Below are positions 23,282 through 31,373 of a stretch of DNA of 32,681 nt, one piece after another (positions within the stretch are counted from its first letter, which is position 1; each line of letters starts with the position of its first letter). Under the pieces are notes generated by a model, which did not search any database, was not told the origin of the DNA, and saw nothing but the letters and a program-made list of their open reading frames with translations. A program made the position numbers and the translations under genes. The DNA is from JACNIZ01 sp964344765 (GTDB lineage: Bacteria; Planctomycetota; UBA1135): assembly GCA_964344765.1 (NCBI GenBank), contig CAYFOM010000044.1, positions 1-32,681 on the forward strand, read 5' to 3'.

Positions 23282-24711
23282 AACGGCTCGTCTCCTTCTT
23301 GCGACGTCCGACCTTTGGCATCGCTGTAGGCGTGGGGTTCGGTGCCTAAGCGCGCCTTAAGAAGTTCCGCCATGCGGAAAGCCGTGCGATCAATAGCAGG
23401 CTTCGGCAAGTAATTATCGACGAGTGTCCTCAGGTTGCCGAGGTGGCCGCCGATCAATAACGTGATTTGTGCATGCCTACCCAGGTGCTCGTACGTACGC
23501 ATGATTCGCCCGAGCGGATCGTTATGGGCGATGATGACCAGGTGCGCGGACGGGATGGTCAGCATATCCTCGATCACGCGATTAATGTGTTCGTCGCCGA
23601 AGCTATAGCCGTAGCAGAATACCGTGCTGTTCGGTCGACAGATTGAGGCGGCAAAGTCGCGGAATAACTCCACGTAGGGGTACCCCGTCGTCTCGCGATC
23701 CTTGGCGGCGTTGGGGTAGATCATCAGGCGTGTCGCATCTTCGCCCGCCACTCCCGGTGGGGCGAGAAAAGGGGTCACGTCGGTTGCGCCGAAGGGAAGG
23801 CTGATGCGCTTGATGGTGCCGTCGTGGTCGAGCCAATCCACCGAGCCGTGAAGCTTGGTGAACCGTGCGACGCCTTCGAGGTAACGCGGTTCCCCACGGA
23901 TGCCGGGCGGGTTGTAGTGCAGGTCTACATCGAGGCGCGATGCGCGAAACACAGGCGACAAAGTGCCGACGAAACGGTCGATAAGGCGCAAACCGGCGGC
24001 ATCCGCACCTGCCTCGATGAAGCGGTCATAGTTGGTCGTGAAGAGCTGCAAGCGCTCGCGGGTGCCAGCGCGACTAGCAAAGCTCATCAGAAAGCTGACG
24101 AGGTAGTTGAATGCATCTTCACGTTTCGCGGAATTCGCTGTCACAAGGTTTTGTTCACCTGCAAGAATGGAGTTAGCAAATGATTGCAGAGTTGTTGTAA
24201 GACTGGCTCGGAGGGCGGCAACCTGCTTTCGCTCTGGGGCACCCCCTGGTTTCGACGCTGCAAGTATCTCCAGGCCGCGAAACAGTTCGTTCGCTACTCG
24301 GATTTGATCCTCAAGGTTTCCAGCCTGGCGGCCAGACGCGTTCGCCAGGCGCGTGGCCTCCCTCGTAATCTCGTCGCTCAGTTCGTCGAAGGCGACAGTG
24401 CCCATGCCTGGCAAGCCATTGCTGGTCGCCAACTCGTGGACAGCGTGCGTTAACCCCGAACCGATCAGCACGGACAGGTGCTCTGATTGGACTAGAGCCG
24501 TCAGCCACGGCTCAATTCGCTGCCGGAGCCTCTCTGGGCCGAAGGAATCGTCGGGCTTAATCCATGAGGATTTCGAGTCCCCGAACAGCCGGAACCGATC
24601 GACGCCTGATGGGTCCGCTAGACGCTCAAGGCAGATCGGAGCGTGATCATCGCGCGCTTTAAGTATCTGGCCGCCATTGCCCAGCAAAGTCATCAACTCA
24701 TGAACGGCCAT
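23278..24711 (-). CDS. SIR2-domain protein, predicted NAD-consuming effector
   Basis: 477 residues from ATG 24711. The frame is open to 24876, but those 55 codons are the hsdM 3' end read out of frame, and ATG 24711 forms a TGATG overlap with the hsdM stop. SIR2 signatures: LSVLIGSGLTHAV (79-91, NAD-binding), FTTNYDRFIEAGA (224-236, with catalytic Asn227-type TNYD), and FTKLHGSVDW (284-293, catalytic His288). A later FCYGYSFGDEHINRVIEDML block is typical of SIR2_2 defence proteins. Such proteins hydrolyse NAD on phage infection and stop growth. An N-terminal ~75-residue extension precedes the Rossmann part. Its partner HerA follows with a 4-bp overlap. Confidence 0.92.
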   Translation of the reverse strand: MAVHELMTLLGNGGQILKARDDHAPICLERLADPSGVDRFRLFGDSKSSWIKPDDSFGPERLRQRIEPWLTALVQSEHLSVLIGSGLTHAVHELATSNGLPGMGTVAFDELSDEITREATRLANASGRQAGNLEDQIRVANELFRGLEILAASKPGGAPERKQVAALRASLTTTLQSFANSILAGEQNLVTANSAKREDAFNYLVSFLMSFASRAGTRERLQLFTTNYDRFIEAGADAAGLRLIDRFVGTLSPVFRASRLDVDLHYNPPGIRGEPRYLEGVARFTKLHGSVDWLDHDGTIKRISLPFGATDVTPFLAPPGVAGEDATRLMIYPNAAKDRETTGYPYVELFRDFAASICRPNSTVFCYGYSFGDEHINRVIEDMLTIPSAHLVIIAHNDPLGRIMRTYEHLGRHAQITLLIGGHLGNLRTLVDNYLPKPAIDRTAFRMAELLKARLGTEPHAYSDAKGRTSQEGDEPL

Positions 24712-26654
24712 CAACTTACCCCTCCAATGATTTCGCTCAACAGCCCCTCGGTCTCCTGCTCCAGCGCGAGGATGTCTGCGCGGATCTCCTCGAGGCTGCG
24801 CATGGGTTGCGGCTTGTAGAAGTAGCGGGTGAAGCTGATTTCGTAGCCAATCTTGACCGTGTCGGCCTTGTACCAAGAGTCGGGGGCATGAGGAATTACC
24901 TCGCGCTTTAAGAAGGCTTCGATGCCACCATCTTCCTTTAGAGGAATTTGTTCGGTGTCGCGGAGGTCGGTGTCGGGTTCGTATTCGACTACGGCCTGCC
25001 TACCGTCGATTTCTACGGCAAAGCGGCCGCAGAGTGGATCAGGATCAGTGCCTTTCATGTGGATCTTTTTGATGATCGCTGGGGCGCTTTCGCTGCGATT
25101 TCCGTTTGCTTTGAGCTCTTTGATTTCCTTTGCTTTGTACACCCGGCTTGGGTCAGCGCCTTCGATACGCAATGGGCGTTCGACTGTCACTTTCCAATAA
25201 CCGAAGGCGGCGTTATCGAAAATTTTGCTTTGTTCGGTTTCTTCGAAGTCTAAGAAGGTTTTGCAGATTCTCTGGATGTCGGCTTCCCCGAGTTCACAGT
25301 TCTTCTTGCCGAGGTTTTTGCGCAGTGGCTTGTACCAATCGGTGGCGTCGACCAGCTGCACCTTGCCTTTGCGATTTTCCGGTTTGCGGTTGGTTAACAC
25401 CCAAACGTAGGTCGCGATGCCAGTGTTGTAGAACATGTTCAACGGCAAAGCGACAATGGCTTCAAGCCAGTCATTTTCAATGATCCAGCGGCGGATGTTG
25501 CTCTCGCCCTGGCCTGCGTCACCAGTGAAGAGTGAGCTGCCGTTATGGACTTCGGCAATTCGACTTCCGAGCTTGGTGCCCTGCTTCATTTTCGAAAGCA
25601 TGTTGGCGAGGAACAGCATTTGGCCGTCACTAGAGCGCGTGACCAGGGAATACTCGGGGTCGTCGGCGTGCTCGATCAGGAAGCGTGGGTCGCGCATGTC
25701 CTTTTTGCCGCCCATTCGCTCAAGGTCGCTTTTCCAGGTTTTACCGTAAGGGGGATTCGCCAGCATGAAGTCGAATTCACGACTGGGGAAGGCATCGTTG
25801 GAAAGGGTGGAGTGCTCTGGGCCACCAACGATGTTGTCTGCAGCGTCACCTTCGCCCTTTAGGAGAAGGTCTGCTTTGCAGATGGCGTAGGTTTCGGCGT
25901 TGATCTCCTGGCCGTAGAGGTGGGTGGCTACTTCCTTTCCGTGGTCAGCGGCGATTTGCTGAAGGGTTTCTTCAGCTACCGTCAGCATGCCGCCGGTGCC
26001 GCAGGCACAGTCATAGAGGAGATAGGTGCCTGACTCGATTTCGTCAGCGATAGGCAGGAACATGAGCTTGGTCATCAACCGCACCGCATCACGCGGGGTC
26101 CAGTGCTCCCCTGCTTCCTCGTTGTTTTCCTCATTGAACTTGCGGACGAGCTCCTCAAAGATGGAACCCATGCCGTGGTTGTCCAGGCCTGTTGGGCTGA
26201 GATCAATATCCGGCGAGGTGAGCTTTTCGATCAGGGTGCCGAGGGCGTCGGCTTTCGATAAGCGAGGAATCTGGTTACGGAACTCGAAGTTCTCAAGAAT
26301 GTCTTGAACGTTTGGTGAGAAGCCATCCAGGTATGCCTCGAAGTCGGCCTTGAGCTTCTGGCGACTTGCCCGGGCCCTCAAGTCGCGCATAGTGAACTTG
26401 GAAGTGTTGTAAAAAGCCTGCCCTGCGGCTTGGCGCAAGGCTGGATCCTGCTCAATCACCCCCGCCTCATCCAGCGAAGATTTCATATCGAGGACTGACT
26501 GCTTCGTTTCCTCCAGCACGGCATCCAACCGCCGAAGGACGGTCATGGGCAGAATCACATCACGGTACTTGCCGCGAACATAGAGATCGCGCAATACGTC
26601 ATCGGCGATACTCCAAATGTAGTTGGTTATCCAAGCGAGTTCGGTGGGCTTCAT
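24711..26654 (-). CDS. hsdM: Type I DNA methyltransferase subunit M
   Basis: 647 residues. The N-terminal HsdM helical domain (1-150, beginning with the 'TNYIWSIADDVLRDLYVRGKYRDVILPMTVLRRLD' region) leads to the N6-adenine methylase: GEHWTPRDAVRLM (182-194), SAM-binding DCACGTGGML (215-224) and catalytic NPPY (300-303). A C-terminal extension (~500-647) ends with a helix (EIRADILALEQETEGLLSEII) that should meet HsdS or HsdR. It methylates adenine on both strands of the site chosen by HsdS and protects the host DNA. It begins 24 bp after the PD-(D/E)XK gene. Its TGA overlaps the SIR2 start by one base. Confidence 0.96.
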   Translation of the reverse strand: MKPTELAWITNYIWSIADDVLRDLYVRGKYRDVILPMTVLRRLDAVLEETKQSVLDMKSSLDEAGVIEQDPALRQAAGQAFYNTSKFTMRDLRARASRQKLKADFEAYLDGFSPNVQDILENFEFRNQIPRLSKADALGTLIEKLTSPDIDLSPTGLDNHGMGSIFEELVRKFNEENNEEAGEHWTPRDAVRLMTKLMFLPIADEIESGTYLLYDCACGTGGMLTVAEETLQQIAADHGKEVATHLYGQEINAETYAICKADLLLKGEGDAADNIVGGPEHSTLSNDAFPSREFDFMLANPPYGKTWKSDLERMGGKKDMRDPRFLIEHADDPEYSLVTRSSDGQMLFLANMLSKMKQGTKLGSRIAEVHNGSSLFTGDAGQGESNIRRWIIENDWLEAIVALPLNMFYNTGIATYVWVLTNRKPENRKGKVQLVDATDWYKPLRKNLGKKNCELGEADIQRICKTFLDFEETEQSKIFDNAAFGYWKVTVERPLRIEGADPSRVYKAKEIKELKANGNRSESAPAIIKKIHMKGTDPDPLCGRFAVEIDGRQAVVEYEPDTDLRDTEQIPLKEDGGIEAFLKREVIPHAPDSWYKADTVKIGYEISFTRYFYKPQPMRSLEEIRADILALEQETEGLLSEIIGGVS

Positions 26655-26678
26655 CTTCTTCAGTAAACGTGACCTAGG

Positions 26679-27791
26679 TCATTTTACGGTGGCCGCAGCC
26701 CTGGACAGGAAGTCCATAGCTTGCTTCAAGCGGGCAAGGGTGGCCGGTTTATTCAGCGTGCCATTGGAGTCGGCGACCAAAAAGGATTCGCCATGGCTGC
26801 CGAAGGTCAATTCGGCGACTGCTGCGGATTTACCGCCTCGAAAGGAGCCGGCTTTGGTGAGTTGGAGCCCCGCGTCCGGCACTTGTTCTATGGAGGACTG
26901 AAGACTCAGTAGCAAATCCCACAACAAGCCACTTTTGACCTGATTGGTGACTCCGTCGGCATCACGGTTGCCGTATGCGCGAATAAATATGCCAGGGGTT
27001 CCAGCTTGCTTCCGCGAATGGATGTGGTGAATTTGTAAATAAAGTTCGCATGGCTTGGCATCCAGTGGTTGCCAGTGCCACCAAAAGCCGAGGAAACCGC
27101 CTGATGCATTGGGCACGTAGTCCCACACTGGGCCGTCGTCGGCTAGGTCGAGATTGTGTTGTAGCCAGGCGAAGAAGCCTTCCCAGGCTTGCCAGCTTTT
27201 TGTTGTCCAATGCTCAAGGGGAAGGTCGGCGAAGGCATTGGTTTGGTTTTCCCATTCCTGAAGATGAGAGCGGAACTCCTCGACGATGTCGTTTCCAGTC
27301 GAGGGGTGACGATCCAATACTTCTAGGAGGTTTGGGCGGAAAAAGAAACCGTCGGCCCCTACAGGCAATGGCCGCTGCGACTCGTTTCCGGTTTTTAGGT
27401 AAACGGCAAGAACTTCGCAGCCAGGGTCTTGTTCCTGTAGCTGCTTCTTATATCGCCGAATTTGACCGCCATGATCTTTGCTCCTGGTTTTGTCTTCAAT
27501 GATCAGGTAGGTGCGACCATTGACTTGCACCACCACATCGGCTTGATTGGCTTGGGTTTGAACATCGAGTTGCTTCAACCTGAAATCAGCGGGTGATGCC
27601 ACTTCATGTGAAGAAACGGCGTACAGCAAGCTCTGCAGGAGGTCTCTTCCAAGCTTATGGAGTGGCCCCGAATAATTTGGCTTTGCCCACTCCAGCAAAT
27701 ATGCAATTACTGCATCCTGCGCCAGCTCGGACCGGGCGTGATCAAAGAGGTTTGGCAATTTGGGGTCCTTGAGAGTGGGGCCGCTTGACAT
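26679..27791 (-). CDS. PD-(D/E)XK nuclease superfamily protein
   Basis: 370 residues. The nuclease core is in the first third: Asp85 (NQADVVVQV) and Glu99-Asp100-Lys101 (LIIEDK), followed by QIRRYKKQL with Gln110 and Tyr114, the usual fourth motif. This is the PDDEXK_4-like arrangement. The remaining 240 residues contain a Trp-rich block (SWQAWEGFFAWLQHN, FLGFWWHW) and a C-terminal alpha/beta part with no known name. The gene lies directly upstream of hsdM with 24 bp between them and is therefore probably the first gene of the RM transcript. It could be a separate nuclease effector or a regulator; no activity is known. Confidence 0.82.
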   Translation of the reverse strand: MSSGPTLKDPKLPNLFDHARSELAQDAVIAYLLEWAKPNYSGPLHKLGRDLLQSLLYAVSSHEVASPADFRLKQLDVQTQANQADVVVQVNGRTYLIIEDKTRSKDHGGQIRRYKKQLQEQDPGCEVLAVYLKTGNESQRPLPVGADGFFFRPNLLEVLDRHPSTGNDIVEEFRSHLQEWENQTNAFADLPLEHWTTKSWQAWEGFFAWLQHNLDLADDGPVWDYVPNASGGFLGFWWHWQPLDAKPCELYLQIHHIHSRKQAGTPGIFIRAYGNRDADGVTNQVKSGLLWDLLLSLQSSIEQVPDAGLQLTKAGSFRGGKSAAVAELTFGSHGESFLVADSNGTLNKPATLARLKQAMDFLSRAAATVK

Positions 27792-27947
27792 CAGTTGTTA
27801 GGGGACTTTGTAAGGGTGAACAGCTTGATCAATCGATCCTAGGAAATCAGGATAATCACGTTGGCCATAAGAAAGGGAACCGCGCTAAACCCCAACGGAA
27901 CTGCAACCACTGATCCCCCGCTAATTGTGGACAGATCAGCACTGGAA
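27792..27947. promoter_or_regulatory. Gap upstream of the PD-(D/E)XK/hsdM operon with weak promoter candidate
   Basis: 156 bp. On the minus strand a weak sigma-70-type pair is visible: TTGGGG (27895-27890) and TCTTAT (27872-27867) with 17 bp between. An inverted repeat CTGATC/GATCAG lies at 27910-27915 and 27934-27939 with an 18-bp loop. Both are modest; the gap is nevertheless the best place for the promoter of the PD-(D/E)XK/hsdM/SIR2/HerA/hsdS run. Confidence 0.25.
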
Positions 27948-28394
27948 CTACAAGTGAACTATTTGCAAACCTGCAAATTCTTGAGCGAGGCGCAGGGCAA
28001 CCAGTCGCCTGTGGCAATGATCTGCTTCATGCTCACTGCACAGCAAGCAGGCCCCATCTAAAAACTCTTCATTCAGGGCGAGCTTTGGCAGCCGGCCTTC
28101 AAGCATTGATTGGAAACCGGCCTCGAATTCCTCCCAGCTTCCTTTCTCTTTTTTATACCCATTCAGCAGCTCACTGGTAGGTGCGAGAAGCTCAACATGG
28201 TGGTAGCCGATATTACCAATCTGGTTTAGGAAATAGCTCAAGTCCCTGCCCTTCGCAAATCCGGACAATTGGGAATTATTCCGCAAGCGTATATCGAGTA
28301 CCCGCCGGACGCCGGCGTCAATTAGCTTGGAGAAAAACTCCTCGGCGGTCTTTTGGGTAAAGCCGATAGTGAAGAGAGTTAACTGCTCAGCCAT
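27948..28394 (-). CDS. DUF488 family protein (second of a pair)
   Basis: 148 residues, short but complete. The family frame is LTLFTIGFTQKTAEEFFSKL (6-25), a DIR motif (34-36), GFAKGRDLSYFL (45-56), a later 'VELLAPT' and the closing 'CLLCSEHEADHCHRRLVAL' with Cys119, Cys127, His128 and Arg129. The CHR triad near the C terminus is the strongest family sign. Two residues at the start, compared with the upstream DUF488 protein, differ, so it is a diverged paralogue, not a recent copy. The start overlaps the stop of the upstream DUF488 gene by 8 bp. Function unknown. Confidence 0.85.
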   Translation of the reverse strand: MAEQLTLFTIGFTQKTAEEFFSKLIDAGVRRVLDIRLRNNSQLSGFAKGRDLSYFLNQIGNIGYHHVELLAPTSELLNGYKKEKGSWEEFEAGFQSMLEGRLPKLALNEEFLDGACLLCSEHEADHCHRRLVALRLAQEFAGLQIVHL

Positions 28395-29022
28395 TGCCTA
28401 GAGATGCGCTTTGCTCAACATCATTCTGCTCGGAGTCGTGCCAAGCGACTTTGTTACCAATCAGCCTGTAGGCGTCAGCCTGAAGTTCGCTCACCGAACA
28501 AAAAAGATTGTTGGCTTCAATTTTGGCAGCCTTCATAACGCGGGCAGTCACTGAATCCATCGACTCCAAAGTTCCATCTGCCAGGATATGCTTGACGTTG
28601 AAGCCTTCGCAGGAAAGGGATCGCGCCACCAAAATAGTGCGATGGCAGTCGATTGGATCTTTTTCGGCGCACATCAGGGCAATTTGAAATTCTTGCGTCC
28701 CTTCATGCAGACGCTTAATCCCTTGTTGGAATAACCTGGTATTTCGAACTAGCTCGAAATCGACCTTCCCATTCACATAGCACTCCTCCTCACTTCTACG
28801 GGCACCGAATTCCGGGCCGAAAAAGAGGTAGCGGATTCCGGCTTTTTCTAGCTCGGGCTTGAGGAAGTCTTTACTGAACCATGGACAATAGCGACTGTAG
28901 GGAGAGGTGCGCACATCCACCAATGCCGTCACATTGTGCTTGGTCAATAGCCCCAAAAACACATCTAACGTGTGGTTAGAGTGCCCAATGGTGTAGACGA
29001 GTGGGGCAGGTCCAGGCTTCAT
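28387..29022 (-). CDS. DUF488 family protein (first of a pair)
   Basis: 211 residues from ATG 29022, which overlaps the dual-OB stop by 4 bp (ATGA). An open frame reaches back to 29100, but that adds residues unlike the family. Family blocks: VYTIGHSNHTLDVFLGLL (9-26), DVRTSPYSRYCPWFSK (36-51), YLFFGPEFGARR (65-76) and the closing CAEKDPIDCHRTI with Cys118, Cys126, His127 and Arg128. Residues after ~175 are an extra C-terminal tail not present in the neighbouring DUF488 protein. Pairs or singles of DUF488 genes beside a dual-OB gene recur in bacteria; no reaction has been assigned to them. Confidence 0.87.
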   Translation of the reverse strand: MKPGPAPLVYTIGHSNHTLDVFLGLLTKHNVTALVDVRTSPYSRYCPWFSKDFLKPELEKAGIRYLFFGPEFGARRSEEECYVNGKVDFELVRNTRLFQQGIKRLHEGTQEFQIALMCAEKDPIDCHRTILVARSLSCEGFNVKHILADGTLESMDSVTARVMKAAKIEANNLFCSVSELQADAYRLIGNKVAWHDSEQNDVEQSASLGNG

Positions 29023-29744
29023 GCCTCCTCCAGGATAGTGGCAATTACCTTGTAGTGGTATCCCCTGAATGGCTCCGTCAAGCTGATGCAGAGCAGGCAA
29101 GGCTTTGTCCAGGGAATTGAAATTTCGTGCTCACTCCCCACCTTTACTGGATGCTTATTCCTGAATCGTGCCCTGGTGAAATGGTCATCCGTGATGGGCA
29201 TCTTGTAGCTGTTCCTGCGATACTTGAAAGTGGCGTTGGAGGTCTTTCTGCTGCCGTTTTGCTGTTCGGACTTCCAATTTCTGCCTAGGTGGAATTCCAG
29301 CGATTCCGGCCGAATGATGACCAGGGATTGATGCAGGGTTTGGAGCTCCTGAGAATTGGGGGAGACGCGGTCAGATCGGCCTGACTCGCCGGTCCCCCAC
29401 AATGTGGCCGGGTGCTCTTCCAAAAGCTCAGATAATGCCGGGTGCATAGGGATGCGACCTTTTCCCTGCCAGGGCTGATCGCCTGCCAACAACCAGTTCT
29501 CAGGTTGGGCGATTCCTAGTTGCGGGCCTCTCAAGCTGGCGATGACGTCATCCAACAATTGAATTCGGCCACCTGAATCTTTAATTACCTCGTTTAGCGA
29601 TAAAGCACCACCTTCGGATTTTGATATGGGCCGAATCCAATCTCCAAGCTTAAGAGGAAAATCTCTCTGAATTTCACGCCCAGCTATACAACGCCCATGC
29701 TTCTTGATTGAATTCGCCAGGATCAACAGTCTCCTTTGCTTCAT
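29019..29744 (-). CDS. Dual OB-fold domain protein
   Basis: 241 residues. The N terminus RRLLILANSIKKHGRCIAGREI (about 4-25) followed by GDWIRPIS (33-40) is characteristic of the 'dual OB-containing domain' proteins, where two OB folds suggest nucleic-acid or nucleotide binding. The C-terminal half ends with an OB-like beta pattern (YKMPITDDHFTRARF, LLCISLTEPF). It opens the island as its first gene in transcription order and overlaps the DUF488 gene by 4 bp. Only 36 bp separate it from the lipoprotein operon upstream, so transcription could read in from there. Function unknown. Confidence 0.8.
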   Translation of the reverse strand: MKQRRLLILANSIKKHGRCIAGREIQRDFPLKLGDWIRPISKSEGGALSLNEVIKDSGGRIQLLDDVIASLRGPQLGIAQPENWLLAGDQPWQGKGRIPMHPALSELLEEHPATLWGTGESGRSDRVSPNSQELQTLHQSLVIIRPESLEFHLGRNWKSEQQNGSRKTSNATFKYRRNSYKMPITDDHFTRARFRNKHPVKVGSEHEISIPWTKPCLLCISLTEPFRGYHYKVIATILEEA

Positions 29745-29780
29745 GGATTCGGATAACTGGGGCCAATATTCTGGTCATGT

Positions 29781-30353
29781 TCAGAAATCAAAACCTATAC
29801 CCGCCCTAAGGCTAAGTCCATCCAATTCGGTTTCCAACAAACCGAAGAGTTCGTCTTCGGCTGGCGAAACCGGATGCATGTAATTCAGGTTGAAGTCTAG
29901 GAATAGCGAAGTGCCCATAACAAATTCGGCTCCTAATCCCGCTCTAAGCCCTACCTGGGTTCCTGCATCCATATGATCAGTAATCACTCCGTGGATGGAT
30001 CCATAAGGGCGAACATCAGGATTGTCGCCGATGAAAATGCGGCCACCGCCGGAAATCTCCAGGGAGTCCAGATTCTCAAACTCAGAGTCGGCGATAAGGA
30101 CTTCGATGGTTGTGCTTTTGTTACCACTGGCATCCCAAGTGGAAACTCCTGCGCCCAACTCGATGGACTTGTGATCAGTTTCGAAGGAAATTGAATAGCC
30201 CAATGCCTCAATCGAAGCATCGGTCTGGTCCCAGGCAATAATGTTTAGCCGAGCGAACCCTCGGTTGTGATAACCGGACTGAGAGCATGAGGTGAGGCAA
30301 AGCACTGAAATAGCTCCCAGAGTTGTAAGCTTGGATGTAGTTTGGAAATTCAT
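29781..30353 (-). CDS. Lipoprotein with beta-barrel-like features
   Basis: 190 residues from ATG 30353; a longer open frame to 30413 overlaps the upstream gene and lacks signal character. A lipoprotein signal ends in LCLTSC (18-23, lipobox Cys23). The mature part alternates polar and hydrophobic residues in short strands with Gly-rich turns (GVSTW, GLRAGLGAEFVMGTSLFLDFNLNY) and ends with GIGFDF, an aromatic C terminus typical of outer-membrane beta-barrels. A lipid anchor and a barrel signature together are uncommon. It lies 10 bp after the DUF799 gene and is probably the last gene of that operon. Specific role unknown. Confidence 0.72.
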   Translation of the reverse strand: MNFQTTSKLTTLGAISVLCLTSCSQSGYHNRGFARLNIIAWDQTDASIEALGYSISFETDHKSIELGAGVSTWDASGNKSTTIEVLIADSEFENLDSLEISGGGRIFIGDNPDVRPYGSIHGVITDHMDAGTQVGLRAGLGAEFVMGTSLFLDFNLNYMHPVSPAEDELFGLLETELDGLSLRAGIGFDF

Positions 30354-30363
30354 CTTTATCACT

Positions 30364-31035
30364 TTATCCCTCCCATTCCTCTTCCATCTCTTCTTGTTCT
30401 TCCAAGGACGCATTTAGCTCTCGACCAATTGGACCAAGCGGCAAGGTCTTCAATGCCAATACATTTGCTTGTCTTGCCAACGGGACGTATTCCTGTACGG
30501 CGGCAGTAACGGCGGCACTAATAGCCATGGCGATAAGGTCCGCTAAAGGATTCCCTAAACTCTGACTCGTGTCGGAGGAGACAACCCGAACTGCTGAATC
30601 CTGCCAAAGCGTCGCCCCGGTCTCAGTGTCAACCAACCTGTACGTCATTGAAACGGACACATTGCTGGCGATCACTGCATAATTGGTATCCCAACTATGA
30701 AGCGTGACGTATAAAACAGCATCGGCTCCCAAGTAGTCCTTAAATGTGGCCGGAGCTATTTTGGTTAACTGCCCTCCCTCATACAGGCCCTCGGTGCGGA
30801 GTAGCTCGATGGCAGGGAGAACCGGAAGCACGTAGTAACCTCTCTGGATCAAAGGGTTGCCTAGAGTGCATAGAACTGCCTCGGGTGCTTCCGCCGAAGT
30901 TGTCTCATTGATCACCGGCAAAACTAGGATGCTGCGCTGGGAAAGTGCCTCGACCTGGACAGGCTGAGTTGAACAAGACACCGCTCCGATAGCGATCAGC
31001 AAGACTGAAAGAGATTTAAAAGCGCTAGATTTCAT
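30364..31035 (-). CDS. GNA1162/DUF799 family lipoprotein
   Basis: 223 residues. Lipoprotein signal with Cys21 (IGAVSC), then the family core ILVLPVINETTSAEA, LIQRGYYVLPVLPAIELLRTEG, FKDYLGADAVLYVTLHSW and RLVDTETGATLWQDSA. These match the GNA1162 (DUF799) family, known from Neisseria as a surface-exposed antigen. The protein is usually encoded beside CsgG-like and DUF4810 lipoproteins, as here. The acidic end EEQEEMEEEWEG is an odd tail. It overlaps the DUF4810 gene stop by 4 bp. It likely joins a CsgG-like envelope complex, a contact inferred from gene order. Confidence 0.87.
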   Translation of the reverse strand: MKSSAFKSLSVLLIAIGAVSCSTQPVQVEALSQRSILVLPVINETTSAEAPEAVLCTLGNPLIQRGYYVLPVLPAIELLRTEGLYEGGQLTKIAPATFKDYLGADAVLYVTLHSWDTNYAVIASNVSVSMTYRLVDTETGATLWQDSAVRVVSSDTSQSLGNPLADLIAMAISAAVTAAVQEYVPLARQANVLALKTLPLGPIGRELNASLEEQEEMEEEWEG

Positions 31036-31373
31036 TGCTTTTCTCCACCTGCTTCAGCGATTGGAGTTTCTACTAAAAACTTATGCAAAGCAGAGACAAT
31101 GACAACTGACTCCGGCCAATGCTCAAGCTCACGGTCAAGCCACAGGTGAGCTTCGTCCTCCCTTTCAGCTAGTACTAAATAATAAGCGAGTTCAGCGCAC
31201 AAGCCGGGAGGAGGCGGATCTGTCGCAGCTAAGGCTTCGAGAGACCGAATATGGTTTTCGTAAGTACTCGGGCTTGGTTCGAACACGGAAGCATAAAGGG
31301 ATTCATCGTATCGATCCCAAGCCGTTTGGCAGGAAGCCGCCATTAAGACTAAAAGGGTAAAAACAATTTTCAT
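31032..31373 (-). CDS. DUF4810 family lipoprotein
   Basis: 113 residues. A short lipoprotein signal ends at Cys15 (LMAASC), followed by QTAWDRYDESLYASVFEPSPSTYENHI, which fits the DUF4810 N-terminal block ('...YEDSLY...'). The rest is helical, TPR-like (LCAELAYYLVLAEREDEAHLWLDRELEHWPES). It sits between the small lipoprotein gene and the DUF799 gene with 4-bp overlaps on both sides. As part of the CsgG-DUF4810-DUF799 set it probably works in the envelope. Individual activity is unknown. Confidence 0.83.
   Translation of the reverse strand: MKIVFTLLVLMAASCQTAWDRYDESLYASVFEPSPSTYENHIRSLEALAATDPPPPGLCAELAYYLVLAEREDEAHLWLDRELEHWPESVVIVSALHKFLVETPIAEAGGEKQ

Larger units (their letters stand above)
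12225..29744 (-). other. Defence island: composite type I restriction-modification locus with SIR2-HerA
   Basis: Thirteen consecutive genes on the minus strand, most joined by overlaps or gaps under 60 bp. Nearly all belong to families associated with phage defence or with mobile islands (hsdM, hsdS, hsdR, SIR2, HerA, AlbA_2 ATPase, PD-(D/E)XK, DUF488, dual-OB, DUF5131). No integrase, tRNA gene or flanking repeat is visible, so how the block arrived is unknown. The internal gaps over 100 bp are at 18136-18258 and 27792-27947; these split the block into possible transcription units. Confidence 0.75.

Noticed and set aside
24712..24876. Upstream extension of the SIR2 protein into hsdM
   Set aside because: The 55 residues are the end of hsdM in another frame, rich in Arg/His/Pro; ATG 24711 overlaps the hsdM stop as TGATG and gives a normal SIR2 N terminus.
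27861..28061. Plus-strand 66-codon open frame partly in the intergenic gap
   Set aside because: TTG start, no ribosome site, no recognisable domain, and mostly antisense to the DUF488 gene.
12225..29744. Prophage or integrative element with attachment sites
   Set aside because: No integrase, transposase, tRNA gene, structural phage gene or flanking direct repeat was seen; DUF5131 alone is not enough.
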